Assembly (NCBI RefSeq): GCF_000196675.2
Contig: NC_015312.1
Coordinates: 6,960,501 to 7,024,500 of the forward strand
DNA: 64,000 bases
Direction: 5' to 3'
Source: Pseudonocardia benzenivorans CB1190
Lineage (GTDB): Bacteria; Actinomycetota; Actinomycetes; Mycobacteriales; Pseudonocardiaceae
Part shown: one piece after another, positions 8,982-20,446 of the stretch
Layout of the letters: each line of letters starts with the position of its first letter
How positions within the stretch are numbered: the stretch's first letter is position 1
Notes under the pieces: generated by a model
What the model saw: only the letters and a program-made list of their open reading frames with translations
Told to the model about the DNA's origin: nothing
Databases searched by the model: none
Made by a program: the position numbers and the translations under genes

Positions 8982-9382
8982 CGCGGCGGCCCGGGGACAG
9001 GGCGTGCGGCGACCTGGAGGTGCACCTGGAGGTGGACCTGGACGTGGCGGGGGTCGGCGACGAACGTCCGCACCGGCGCTTGCCGGGATCGCGGCGCGGC
9101 CAGCTCGGCCAGGAACATCCGCACGACAGCGCCCGCCGGACGCTCCGGCCCGACAACGCGCATCGTGAGCCGGGCGCCGCCGACCGCCAGCACACCGACC
9201 ACCACCCAGCCGAGCAGGCCCGGCAGCACCCCGACCGTCTGCCGGAGCACCGCGAGGGGCAGCAGCCAGCAGACCCACGCCCCGTAGGCGCGGTAACGCG
9301 CCTGCCACGGCACGGGCCGCCCGGGCGGACCGAGATAGCGGTTCTCGACGGCGTACAGGTCGTCGTCGGATCGGGAACGCAT
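8978..9382 (-). CDS. Small two-helix membrane protein of the secretion cluster (VirB3/PrgI-like position)
   Basis: A 134-aa protein with two adjacent hydrophobic segments (AYGAWVCWLLPLAVLRQTVGVLP and LLGWVVVGVLAVGGARLTM) and a cytoplasmic C-terminus containing an HVQVHLQVHLQV strand-like repeat. A small two-helix protein immediately before a VirB4-like ATPase is the standard position of VirB3/PrgI/TcpE-type subunits. The start has a good GAGGAG ribosome-binding site. No sequence motif proves the family. Confidence 0.6.
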   Translation of the reverse strand: MRSRSDDDLYAVENRYLGPPGRPVPWQARYRAYGAWVCWLLPLAVLRQTVGVLPGLLGWVVVGVLAVGGARLTMRVVGPERPAGAVVRMFLAELAAPRSRQAPVRTFVADPRHVQVHLQVHLQVAARPVPGPPR

Positions 9383-9463
9383 CGTCGGCTCCTCGCGCCA
9401 GAATTCGCGGTCGGGTTCGTTGTGTCACGTCGCCGGGTCCCCGGTCCCCGATTTCACCATTTC

Positions 9464-9502
9464 GTTCGCACCCGTGAATATCGAGAATTCGCGAGTGCGA
9501 AC
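9464..9502. promoter_or_regulatory. Long inverted repeat upstream of the minus-strand secretion arm
   Basis: GTTCGCAC (9464-9471) and GTGCGAAC (9495-9502) are separated by 23 nt in the gap between the DUF6545 gene's stop and the start of the small membrane gene. The same pair with a 22-nt spacer recurs at 10611-10648. It is a candidate operator for a shared regulator. Confidence 0.55.
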
Positions 9503-9525
9503 GGCATCGGCGGTCGGTGTCGCCC

Positions 9526-10524
9526 TTATCCGGAGACGGGTTGCCCCGCCAGGAAACGGTCACTCCCGAGTCGCTCGGAGACGAGGACGAGCCAGGCGAG
9601 CTCGTCGGTCCAGTCACGCCCGCCGCGCGTCGCGGCCTCGGGCAGCGGCTCGGCCGGCGGCCGCCCGGAGCGGTGCGCGCGCACGGCTGCCGCGATCAAC
9701 GCAGCGTGCACGTCCGCGCCGGGGCCGGTCGCGTCGTGGCCCGGGACGGCGGCCGCGGCGGCCGCACGGGCGATCGTCGCGTCGTAGTACGGGCCGAGCA
9801 GGACGAGGCCGTCGCGGATCTCGGCGGCCTGCCGGTGCCAGCGCTGCCGGGTGCGGGACGAGGCGAGCGCGACCTCGGGGAACTCGTCGCACAACAGCGT
9901 CCGCAGCGGTCGCAGGGCGTGCCCGACACGGCGTCGATCGGTCGCGACGGCCAGCTCCACGACGACCCGATCGGCGACCGGGACCACGACCGCGACACCG
10001 AGCCCCAGAGTCCCGATCACGGCTCCGACCAGGCCTACCGTGCCGAGCGGGACGACCTCGGTCGCCGCGTGGTGCACGGCCTGCGCGGTCGCGCCGATCA
10101 TCCCGGCGGCGACGGCCGCCCGGTCGCCGGGTCGCCGGGTGCGGGCCGGCAGGCCGCCGGCGTGCACCGCGACCCGGGCCCAGGCGACGGCCGCCCAGCC
10201 GCCCGTCACGGCCGCCAGGGCGGCCGGTGCCCACAGCGGAGCGGTGGCGGCGGCGAGCAGCAGCACGACGCCCTCCTGCCGGAGGATCACCGCCGCGCGG
10301 CCCCGGCGTCGCAGGAGGCGCAGCAGCACGACCCCGGACGTCGCGGCGAGCGCGGAGGCCGGTGCGCGGGCGGTGCCCAGGTCGGTGTGTGCCACCGCGA
10401 GCAGCAGGGTCGTCGCGAACGCCGTCCAGGACACGGGGCAGCCCGGGTCCCGGCGGGTGCGAACGGCCAGTGCGGCCGTGCACGCCCCGAACACACCGGC
10501 GATCAGCAGCCCGGATGTGGTCAC
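9526..10524 (-). CDS. DUF6545 / MAB_1171c-like membrane protein
   Basis: A 332-aa protein. The first about 205 residues hold roughly seven hydrophobic helices (GLLIAGVFGACTAALAV, AFATTLLLAVAHTDLG, and so on through VGLVGAVIGTLGLGVAVVVPV). The C-terminal cytoplasmic region has the DUF6545-like pattern HALRPLRTLLCDEFPEV, RQRWHRQAAEIRDGLVLLGPYY. MAB_1171c-type proteins are annotated as putative transporters without experimental proof. The GTG start follows AGAAGG by 5 nt. It shares its upstream region with the divergent plus-strand arm, which suggests coordinated expression. Confidence 0.72.
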   Translation of the reverse strand: MTTSGLLIAGVFGACTAALAVRTRRDPGCPVSWTAFATTLLLAVAHTDLGTARAPASALAATSGVVLLRLLRRRGRAAVILRQEGVVLLLAAATAPLWAPAALAAVTGGWAAVAWARVAVHAGGLPARTRRPGDRAAVAAGMIGATAQAVHHAATEVVPLGTVGLVGAVIGTLGLGVAVVVPVADRVVVELAVATDRRRVGHALRPLRTLLCDEFPEVALASSRTRQRWHRQAAEIRDGLVLLGPYYDATIARAAAAAAVPGHDATGPGADVHAALIAAAVRAHRSGRPPAEPLPEAATRGGRDWTDELAWLVLVSERLGSDRFLAGQPVSG

Positions 10525-10610
10525 GGTCGCCTTCTTTCGAGCGTCGGGAAAGGGGAACGGGGCGGACGGTAACGAGGTCCGGGGCCGCCGCGGGCGTTCT
10601 CGCTGATGAC

Positions 10611-10648
10611 GTTCGCACTCGCCCGACGGACTGTGTGCCGGTGCGAAC
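10611..10648. promoter_or_regulatory. Long inverted repeat in the divergent promoter of the secretion cluster
   Basis: GTTCGCAC (10611-10618) and GTGCGAAC (10641-10648) with a 22-nt spacer lie between the divergent DUF6545 gene and the second TcpC-like gene. A CACAAT hexamer overlaps the right arm and could act as a -10 element for the plus strand. The match to 9464-9502 is exact in both 8-nt arms. Confidence 0.55.
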
Positions 10649-10758
10649 ACAATTGCGCGTTCAGCGCATCCGACCACCCGCGAATTGCTACACAGCCCTC
10701 TCGACCGCATTCCAGGGGGCAGTGCCATGACCGTCCGCACCATTCACCGGAGTACGTG

Positions 10759-11505
10759 ATGACGCTGCTGCGACGACGACCCGTAGCGCCGCCACCTGCC
10801 GTCGCCGATGCGCACCGCGCGGCGCTGGAGGCGGTCTCCGCCGCGCACCGGCTGCACGTCCCCCGGTCGACGGTGCGCCGGTCGGCTCCGGCGCCCGGAC
10901 CGCGCCGAACCTCGCCGCCGGGCGCTCCTGCCGATGATCGGCAGCCGTGGGCGGCCGTCCCGGCCGACCATCACGGCGCGTCGTCGTCCGGTACCACCCC
11001 GGCGCGCGGCCCGCACGATCCGCCCGACGCGGCATCCGGGGCTGTCGACGCGGCCGGGGCGACGAGCCTCGCGTGCGCCTTCGCACTCGACCTGACCAGC
11101 TGGGACGAGGACAACCCCGACCGCCGGGCAGCCGTCCTCGCCCGCTACCTGCCCGGCGTCGTCGACGTCGAACGGCTCGGCTGGGACGGGCGCGGCCGCC
11201 AGCGGTCCGAGACCGTGATCCCGGGCGCGCTGCACCATCTCGACGCCACACATGTGCGGGTCGACGTCCGGGTCCGGGTCACGCCGTTCGTCCGGCTCCC
11301 CGGGGTCGCGGCCCTGCACCCGGTTCCCGAGCACGAGCCGACGGGCGGAGCCGTGCTGTCGGCGGCGCCTGCGCCCGTCGCCCCGGGGTGGGTGGCGTGC
11401 GACTCCGAGTGGGTGCGCCTGCGTGTGCCCGTCGCGTGCGATGGCGCGGGCGGGCTCGTCGTCGACCTCGGCGCGGCGCGGCGGGACGGGCGCGGCGCGT
11501 GCTGA
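10759..11505 (+). CDS. Secretion-cluster protein with TcpC-like domain
   Basis: A 248-aa protein. Residues 1 to about 95 are a Pro/Arg/Ala-rich unstructured tail. The remainder, starting ACAFALDLTSWDEDNPDRRAA and continuing with RLGWDGRGRQRSETVIPG, VRVDVRVRVTPF and WVRLRVPVACDGAG, resembles the NTF2-like domains of actinobacterial TcpC proteins. No TM helix is evident, unlike classical TcpC. The ATG follows GGAG by 6 nt; a GTG one codon upstream is in frame. It leads the plus-strand arm. Confidence 0.55.
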   Translation: MTLLRRRPVAPPPAVADAHRAALEAVSAAHRLHVPRSTVRRSAPAPGPRRTSPPGAPADDRQPWAAVPADHHGASSSGTTPARGPHDPPDAASGAVDAAGATSLACAFALDLTSWDEDNPDRRAAVLARYLPGVVDVERLGWDGRGRQRSETVIPGALHHLDATHVRVDVRVRVTPFVRLPGVAALHPVPEHEPTGGAVLSAAPAPVAPGWVACDSEWVRLRVPVACDGAGGLVVDLGAARRDGRGAC

Positions 11506-11536
11506 CGCCGGGGCCCACCCGGCCGGGAGGTCGACG

Positions 11537-13102
<1,566 letters not shown>

Positions 13103-13104
13103 CG

Positions 13105-14853
13105 ATGTCCGTCTCACCCGTCGGCACGCTCGCCGTGGCTGCCGTCATCGCGGCGGCGCCGGTTGTCATGCCACCGGTGTCGGTTCCCGTCGCGCCGACC
13201 TCTTACTCGGTGTGCGCGCAGCACACCGGGGACTCGGTCGGCCGCAGCGGCACGCTGTCGCAGGAACAGGCCGACGCGCTCGTCGACGGGTTGCGCCTGC
13301 TGCTCACCGACGCCGCACTCACCTCCACGTCCGACGCCCGCGCGGCACGACTCGTGCACGACCTCCGGGCCAGGGGCATCACCCCGGCACGATCGGCCGT
13401 CGGGTGGCAACAGGCTGCCTTCGATCTCGCCGACGACCTCGTCCGGCGCGCCGCGGCGGGTGACGTCGATGCGGGCGACGTGGGCGTCGTCCTCGCCCGG
13501 CACGGCTTCTCCCCGACCCCCGCCGACCTGCTCGACGTCCTCGACATCGACGAACCCGGCGCCGGCGACCCGGACACCGACGACTCCCGTGCCGATCGCA
13601 CGAAGACCGACAGCACGGAGACCGATCGCGCAGGGACCGACGGCGCGGGAACGGACCGCGTGGCGGCGGTTCGCACGGGGACCGATCGCACGGGGACCGA
13701 TCGCGCGGGGACCGTGGACCGCGACGAGGCCGCGCGCTCCGACGACGGCCCGTTGGTGCTCCCCGCGGCCGCCCACACTCCGCGCTCCGACGCCGCCGAC
13801 GAGGACGAGCACGAGGCCGACGAGGCCTCGACCGAGAGTGCCCTGGCAACGGCGATCCGCACCCGAGCGCACGGGGCCGGACGGGCCGAGGGAACCGCCC
13901 GGGCCGCCGAAACGAACCGGGCCGATACGGTCGACCGGGCCGACGAAACCCACCAGGCCGGCGAAACCGACCGGGCCGACGCGACCGACCGGGCCGACAC
14001 CGACTCCTGCGTCACGACGACCGACTGGCGGCGGGCCCGGGACGCCCTCGTCGGCACGTTGCGCGATGCGGGCGACGCCGACGCGACCGCCCTCGCGGAC
14101 CACCTGGCCCACGGGGCCGGCAACGACGCCGTCGTCGGCACCACGGCCAGTGGGAACGAGGACGGTCGTTCGCCGGCGACGGACGCCGGCACCACAACCG
14201 CAGCCCGCGGCGACTGGCAGCAGCGCACCCGCGACCTCGTGACCCGGCTGCGCGCCGCGGCGGACGACCCGCAGGCCCGCGAGCTCGCCGCCCGGCTCGC
14301 CGCGATCGAGGACTCCGCCGACCTCGACCCGCGTGCCACCGATCACGGAAGGCCGACCGGCAACACCGCGGACGACACCACCCGAGACGACAACACCTGG
14401 GACGACAACCCCCGGGGTGGCGCCACCCATGACCGCGCCGATGACACCGACGACGACGCGGCCGCCGACAAGACCACCGACAGCGCCACCACAGACAAGG
14501 CCGTCCACGGCGGCACCGACGACGCACCCGACAGCGCCACCGACGACGCCCGTCGCCAGGCCCCGCCCGACCCGTCGGAGTCCACCGGCGCGGGCAGCAC
14601 GCAGAGCGACGGGGTCTGGGACCGGCTCGCGCAGTGCGAGTCGAGCGGCAGGTGGGACATCGACACCGGCAACGGCTACCACGGCGGCCTGCAGTTCGAC
14701 GCCGCGACCTGGAAGGCGTACGGCGGTGACGCCTACGCCCCGAGCGCCGACCGGGCCACCCGCGAGCAGCAGATCGCCGTCGCGGAGAAGGTGCGCGACG
14801 ACCGCGGCGGCTACAGCGCGTGGCCCGCGTGCTCCACGAAGCTCGGCCTCTGA
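13105..14853 (+). CDS. Rpf-domain (resuscitation-promoting factor-type) muralytic protein on a long charged linker
   Basis: A 582-aa secreted protein. A signal-like N-terminus (VGTLAVAAVIAAAPVVM) precedes a small helical region (QEQADALVDGLRLLLTDAAL). Residues about 150-500 are dominated by Thr, Asp, Ala and Arg repeats such as TDRTGTDRAGT and RADETH, interrupted by two short helical blocks (WRRARDALVGTLRDAG and WQQRTRDLVTRLRAAADD). The last about 80 residues are a clean Rpf/transglycosylase-like domain: WDRLAQCESSGRWDIDTGNG, YHGGLQFDAATWKAYGG and YSAWPACSTKLGL, with the catalytic Glu in CESSG. The start follows GAGAGGTAACG. In this cluster it likely opens peptidoglycan locally for the apparatus. 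Confidence 0.85.
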   Translation: MSVSPVGTLAVAAVIAAAPVVMPPVSVPVAPTSYSVCAQHTGDSVGRSGTLSQEQADALVDGLRLLLTDAALTSTSDARAARLVHDLRARGITPARSAVGWQQAAFDLADDLVRRAAAGDVDAGDVGVVLARHGFSPTPADLLDVLDIDEPGAGDPDTDDSRADRTKTDSTETDRAGTDGAGTDRVAAVRTGTDRTGTDRAGTVDRDEAARSDDGPLVLPAAAHTPRSDAADEDEHEADEASTESALATAIRTRAHGAGRAEGTARAAETNRADTVDRADETHQAGETDRADATDRADTDSCVTTTDWRRARDALVGTLRDAGDADATALADHLAHGAGNDAVVGTTASGNEDGRSPATDAGTTTAARGDWQQRTRDLVTRLRAAADDPQARELAARLAAIEDSADLDPRATDHGRPTGNTADDTTRDDNTWDDNPRGGATHDRADDTDDDAAADKTTDSATTDKAVHGGTDDAPDSATDDARRQAPPDPSESTGAGSTQSDGVWDRLAQCESSGRWDIDTGNGYHGGLQFDAATWKAYGGDAYAPSADRATREQQIAVAEKVRDDRGGYSAWPACSTKLGL

Positions 14854-14876
14854 CCACCCACCCCCTGGAGGACGAC

Positions 14877-16541
14877 ATGAACGACGCCGGGCTCTTCCGG
14901 CAGGACTGGGACGACGCCGGCGCAGCACCACCGCCGCCGCGTCCCCGCCGCCGCCACGACGGTCCGGCGCACGCCGAGGTCACCGGACCGGGCGGCATCG
15001 AGACCGTGCCGTGGGGCGGCTGGCCCCCTGCCGACGGCGCGGACGCGCACACCGCCCACGCGTCGACCCCGAGCGCGGCCGCGGCGCCGTCGGCCCCGAC
15101 CGGGCCCTCGCTGTCGCCGGCGCACCAACGCGCCCACACCGACGACCCACCTCGACCGGTCGGGCGCGCGCCGCGGCCCGTCGTCGCGCCGCCCCCGCGG
15201 ACGATCGGGCAGGACGCCGCGGACACGGCCGCATCGGTGCTGCACATCGCGTCCCGCCGCGCCGCAGCGTCCACGGCGCCCCGCCGGGGCCCCGAACTCC
15301 GGACCGCCGCCCCGCCCGCGCCCGAACCCCCGCCTGCCGCCCAACCCCGAACCGCCGCCGCGCCCGCGTCCGAACCCATGCCTGCCGCCGAACTTCGGAC
15401 CGCCGCGCCCGAACCCCCGCCTGCCGCCGCACTCCGGACCGCCGCGCCCGTGCCGCCGCCCGCCCCGGCACCCTCGCCGACCCCCGAACCCTGCTGGGCG
15501 CCCGAATCCCGGTGGGCACCCGCGGCCGGACGGCTCGTCGGCGATGCCGCGGCACCCGTGGGCACGACGCCGCGAGCCGCGGACGCCGCCGGCGCACCAC
15601 CCACCCCGACCGCACCCGAGTCCACCCAGCACGCGCTGACCCACGACGCGCTCACCCGCCCCCGCCGCGACACCCCGCGGATGGGCTGGCGGGCAGCACT
15701 TCACCGTGGATCGCGAGGCCTGCTCAACCCGGGCGTCAGCGAGGTCGAACGCGCCCGCCGGCGGTTGTGCGAACGCGTCCGGCGGCCGGTCCTCACGTCC
15801 CGGCGGATCGCGGTGATCAGCGTGAAGGGGGGGATCGGCAAGACCACGACGGCCGCGTGCCTCGGCTCGGCGCTCGCCGAGATCCGCGGCGACCAGGTCT
15901 GTGTCGTGGACGCCAACCCCGACGCGGGCACGCTCGCCGACCGGCTCACCGGCGACACGAGTGTCACCATCCGCGATCTCCTGCGCGGCATCGAGGACAT
16001 CGCGACGTTGTCCGACGTCGCGCGCTACATGTCGGCGGTGGGGCGGCTCGGGGTGCTGGCGTCGGACCAGGATCCGGCCGTGAGCGACGCACTCACCGCG
16101 GCCGAGTACGAGACCGCGATCGGCGTGCTGGGGCGGTTCTTCAGCGTCGTCATCACCGACGCGGGCACCGGCATCTCGCACCCGACGATGGAGCCCACCC
16201 TGCGGACGGCCGACAGCCTGGTCGTGGTCGGCGGCCCGACCGTCGACGGCGCGAGCCGGGCCGGGCACACGCTCGACTGGCTGGAGTCGCACGGGTACGC
16301 GGCGAAGGCACGCAACGCGGTCGTCGTCCTCTCGGGGGACCGGACGAGCCGTGACGTCGACGCCGGGCGGATCGCGAGCCATTTCGCCAGCCGGGTGCGC
16401 TCGGTCGTGACGGTCCCGCAGGACCCGCACCTCGCGGCCGGCGGGCGCATCGAGTTCGACCGGCTGCGGGCGGCCACCCGCGACGCGTACGTCACCGTCG
16501 CCGCGCACATCGCCGACCAGTTCCCCGACCGGGCCGGCTGA
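14877..16541 (+). CDS. MinD/ParA-like ATPase with long Pro/Ala-rich N-terminus
   Basis: A 554-aa protein. Residues 1 to about 270 are a Pro/Ala/Arg-rich tail containing imperfect repeats on the theme PPAAxLRTAAPxP. Residues about 310-554 are a SIMIBI-class ATPase with deviant Walker A KGGIGKTT near residue 320, VVDANPDAGTLADRL after it, a DAGTG switch-II motif, and VVVLSGDRTSRDVD near the base-recognition position. The architecture parallels the EspI/ParA-like ATPases of mycobacterial secretion loci. GGAG lies 8 nt before the ATG. It ends the plus arm, 16 bases from the convergent DMT gene. Confidence 0.8.
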   Translation: MNDAGLFRQDWDDAGAAPPPPRPRRRHDGPAHAEVTGPGGIETVPWGGWPPADGADAHTAHASTPSAAAAPSAPTGPSLSPAHQRAHTDDPPRPVGRAPRPVVAPPPRTIGQDAADTAASVLHIASRRAAASTAPRRGPELRTAAPPAPEPPPAAQPRTAAAPASEPMPAAELRTAAPEPPPAAALRTAAPVPPPAPAPSPTPEPCWAPESRWAPAAGRLVGDAAAPVGTTPRAADAAGAPPTPTAPESTQHALTHDALTRPRRDTPRMGWRAALHRGSRGLLNPGVSEVERARRRLCERVRRPVLTSRRIAVISVKGGIGKTTTAACLGSALAEIRGDQVCVVDANPDAGTLADRLTGDTSVTIRDLLRGIEDIATLSDVARYMSAVGRLGVLASDQDPAVSDALTAAEYETAIGVLGRFFSVVITDAGTGISHPTMEPTLRTADSLVVVGGPTVDGASRAGHTLDWLESHGYAAKARNAVVVLSGDRTSRDVDAGRIASHFASRVRSVVTVPQDPHLAAGGRIEFDRLRAATRDAYVTVAAHIADQFPDRAG

Positions 16542-16557
16542 CCAGACGGCGCCGGGA

Positions 16558-17376
16558 TCAGCGCACCCACTGGCCCTTGCGCTGTGCCGACGACCCCGCG
16601 AGGACGACCACGCCCCCGGCCGCGAGCGCGAGCCCGACCGCGAAGGGAATGGTCCAGCCGTCGCGGACGCGGTCGTCGAGGAGCCCGATCGCCACGAGCC
16701 CCGGGACGATGACCTCGGTGACGGTGAAGACCGCGGTGACCACGGCGAGGTTGCCACGAGCAAGTGCCCGGGAGAACGTGACGATGCCGACGAGCCAGTA
16801 GCCGCACAGCAGGTAGGTCGCGGGCTGGCCGAGGAGGACGACGACGTCGAAGCCGCCGGGACCGGTGTCGATGGACCGCACCGCCAGCGACGTCCCACCG
16901 AACCCCAGGCCGGCGACCAGCGCCAACGGCCAGGCCACGCGGACGTTGTACAGCGCGATCGTCGCCGCGGCGAGGACGCCCAGCGCGACGCCCATGACCA
17001 CGTCGGCGGCCGTGTCGGCACCGCCGGGATGTTCCGACGCGGCGGCCCCGGCGATCAGCACGAGCCCGATCACGCAGCCACCGATCGCGACGCGGTCGAG
17101 CACGTGCAGCTTCGAGCCCCAGATCCAGCGCACCGCCAACGCCGTCAACGCGATGGAGCCGCCGAGGATCGCCTGCACGGCGAACACCGGCAGGAACCGC
17201 AACGCGACGACGGTGCACACCCAGGCGAGGGCGTCGACCACCAGCCCGCCGATGAACCGCGGCTGCAGCGCGAGGGGCCGCCCCGGCCTCGTCCGTGTGG
17301 TCGCGTCGGACTGCAGGAGGCCTGCGACGCAGTTGAGGACCATCGCCGCGACGGCGAAGACCAGGCCCAGCAGCAC
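16558..17376 (-). CDS. DMT-superfamily (EamA-like) permease
   Basis: A 272-aa integral membrane protein with about nine or ten hydrophobic helices arranged as an internal duplication (for example LLGLVFAVAAMVLNCVAGLLQ, FAVQAILGGSIALTALAV, VVMGVALGVLAAATIALY, FAVGLALAAGGVVVLAG). The first repeat retains the EamA-like glycine/proline pattern. Substrate cannot be predicted. A GTG start is used. It converges with the ParA-like gene and shows no link to the secretion cluster. Confidence 0.75.
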   Translation of the reverse strand: MLLGLVFAVAAMVLNCVAGLLQSDATTRTRPGRPLALQPRFIGGLVVDALAWVCTVVALRFLPVFAVQAILGGSIALTALAVRWIWGSKLHVLDRVAIGGCVIGLVLIAGAAASEHPGGADTAADVVMGVALGVLAAATIALYNVRVAWPLALVAGLGFGGTSLAVRSIDTGPGGFDVVVLLGQPATYLLCGYWLVGIVTFSRALARGNLAVVTAVFTVTEVIVPGLVAIGLLDDRVRDGWTIPFAVGLALAAGGVVVLAGSSAQRKGQWVR

Positions 17377-17629
17377 GTCGTGACGCCCCCTCCGCTCGGG
17401 TGGAGCCTGCTCGGCCCCGCCCGCGCGCGGAACCGCCCCCCACCCGTCCCCGTCGCCACGCGGTGAGGACGCTCGGCCCCCACCCGAGCCCGCCGGCGAC
17501 GATCAGCGTCGTGTGTACGGGGGTCGTCTGCAAGAGGAGCCCCCCGAGCAGGTGCGACGTCACGACGACGCCGCGACGACCGGCCCGTCGCGAGCCGCGG
17601 CTCCCCACGACGGTCCCCGGGCGGCTGCG

Positions 17630-17905
17630 TCAGGCGCGGGAGTGGTCGCGGACCTCGTGCGGGACGGGCTGCGCCGGCAGCCGGAAGAAGCCGCTCATCA
17701 GGCCGCCCGGCAGCGTCGGAATGGCCGCGGCCTCCCGTTCACGACGGATTCGTCGCCGATCCGCGGCGTGGGCCGTGACCAGCAGGAGCGCGGTCGCGAT
17801 CAGGGCGGGGACGCCGACGACCAGCACCGGCCAGCCGAACATCCACGTCGCGAACAGGATCGCCAGCGACTCCATCACGAGAACCAGAGCCGACATCCGT
17901 GCCAC
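17630..17905 (-). CDS. Small two-helix membrane protein
   Basis: A 91-aa hypothetical protein with two hydrophobic helices (LVLVMESLAILFATWMFGWPVLVV and ALIATALLLVTAH) and a basic cytoplasmic segment (DRRRIRREREAA). I prefer the GTG at 17905 because GGGGAG lies 6 nt upstream; a longer in-frame start at 17929 is possible. The 250 bases on its downstream side (17377-17629) hold no convincing gene. Confidence 0.5.
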   Translation of the reverse strand: MARMSALVLVMESLAILFATWMFGWPVLVVGVPALIATALLLVTAHAADRRRIRREREAAAIPTLPGGLMSGFFRLPAQPVPHEVRDHSRA

Positions 17906-17998
17906 TGCACACTCCCCGAGGTCGATCACCCGCCGATGGCGCGGGTCCGATCCTTCATCGCCGGGAGGCGGCGGAACGTTGCGCGGACGTCGGAAGAA

Positions 17999-18041
17999 CC
18001 TGGGACCGGCGCGAAGGCTCCCCGCCCGCGCCGGTCCCAGG
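17999..18041 (-). terminator. Strong hairpin terminator of the hsp70-like gene
   Basis: A perfect 15-bp stem, 17999-18013 pairing with 18027-18041 around a 13-nt loop, starts about 45 bases past the stop of the Hsp70-like gene. No T-tract follows, as is usual in high-GC actinobacteria. Confidence 0.75.
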
Positions 18042-18086
18042 CCCGTACCCCGCGGGAAGCAGGGTGCTCAGGACGCGACGGTCAGC

Positions 18087-20054
<1,968 letters not shown>

Positions 20055-20446
20055 CGTGTTCCTCCCCCGACCGTCCGCGCGGCGCCCCTTCGCAACGCGC
20101 GAACCCCTCGCTTGGTGCCATCGGAGTATCCCGGCAGTTCGTTAGCGACCGAAGGGGTGCTAGCACCCCAATGCAGGAACGGGCGCCGGAAGTGGGGACT
20201 TTCGGCCCGGCGTGCGCCGCCCCGGCGCCCCCTGCCCCCGAATCCCCTAACGCCCGGGGGCGGGGATCCCCGTACGAGCTCTTTACCGAACCATGGGAGT
20301 TCCCCGATGGCCGTTGTCCGATCCGTCCCTAACTTCTGCATCAACGCCGAGCCGCAACGAGCCCGGCTCGCACGGCACACACCGGCACGACACACACAGA
20401 GACGGGCCTCGGTCGACTCCGGGGGCCCACCGAGGAGACGATCACG
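20055..20446. promoter_or_regulatory. Divergent control region between hsp70-like and iniB-like genes
   Basis: A 392-bp gene-free stretch. Near the Hsp70 side is a perfect palindrome (listed separately). Around 20230-20280 a C-rich/G-rich pair (ATCCCC and GGGGAT flanking CGCCCGGGGGCG) could form a hairpin. The bases before the iniB-like ATG include GGAG about 12 nt upstream. Long untranslated regions like this suit heavily regulated envelope-stress genes. I could not fix -35/-10 elements with confidence. Confidence 0.6.
20154..20169. promoter_or_regulatory. Perfect 16-bp palindrome, candidate operator
   Basis: GGGGTGCTAGCACCCC is fully self-complementary with no spacer. It lies 100 bases upstream of the Hsp70-like start and about 280 bases upstream of the first iniB-like start. 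A perfect palindrome without a loop is a protein site rather than a hairpin. The regulator is unknown; the LuxR-type protein at 29480-32287 is a candidate. Confidence 0.6.
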
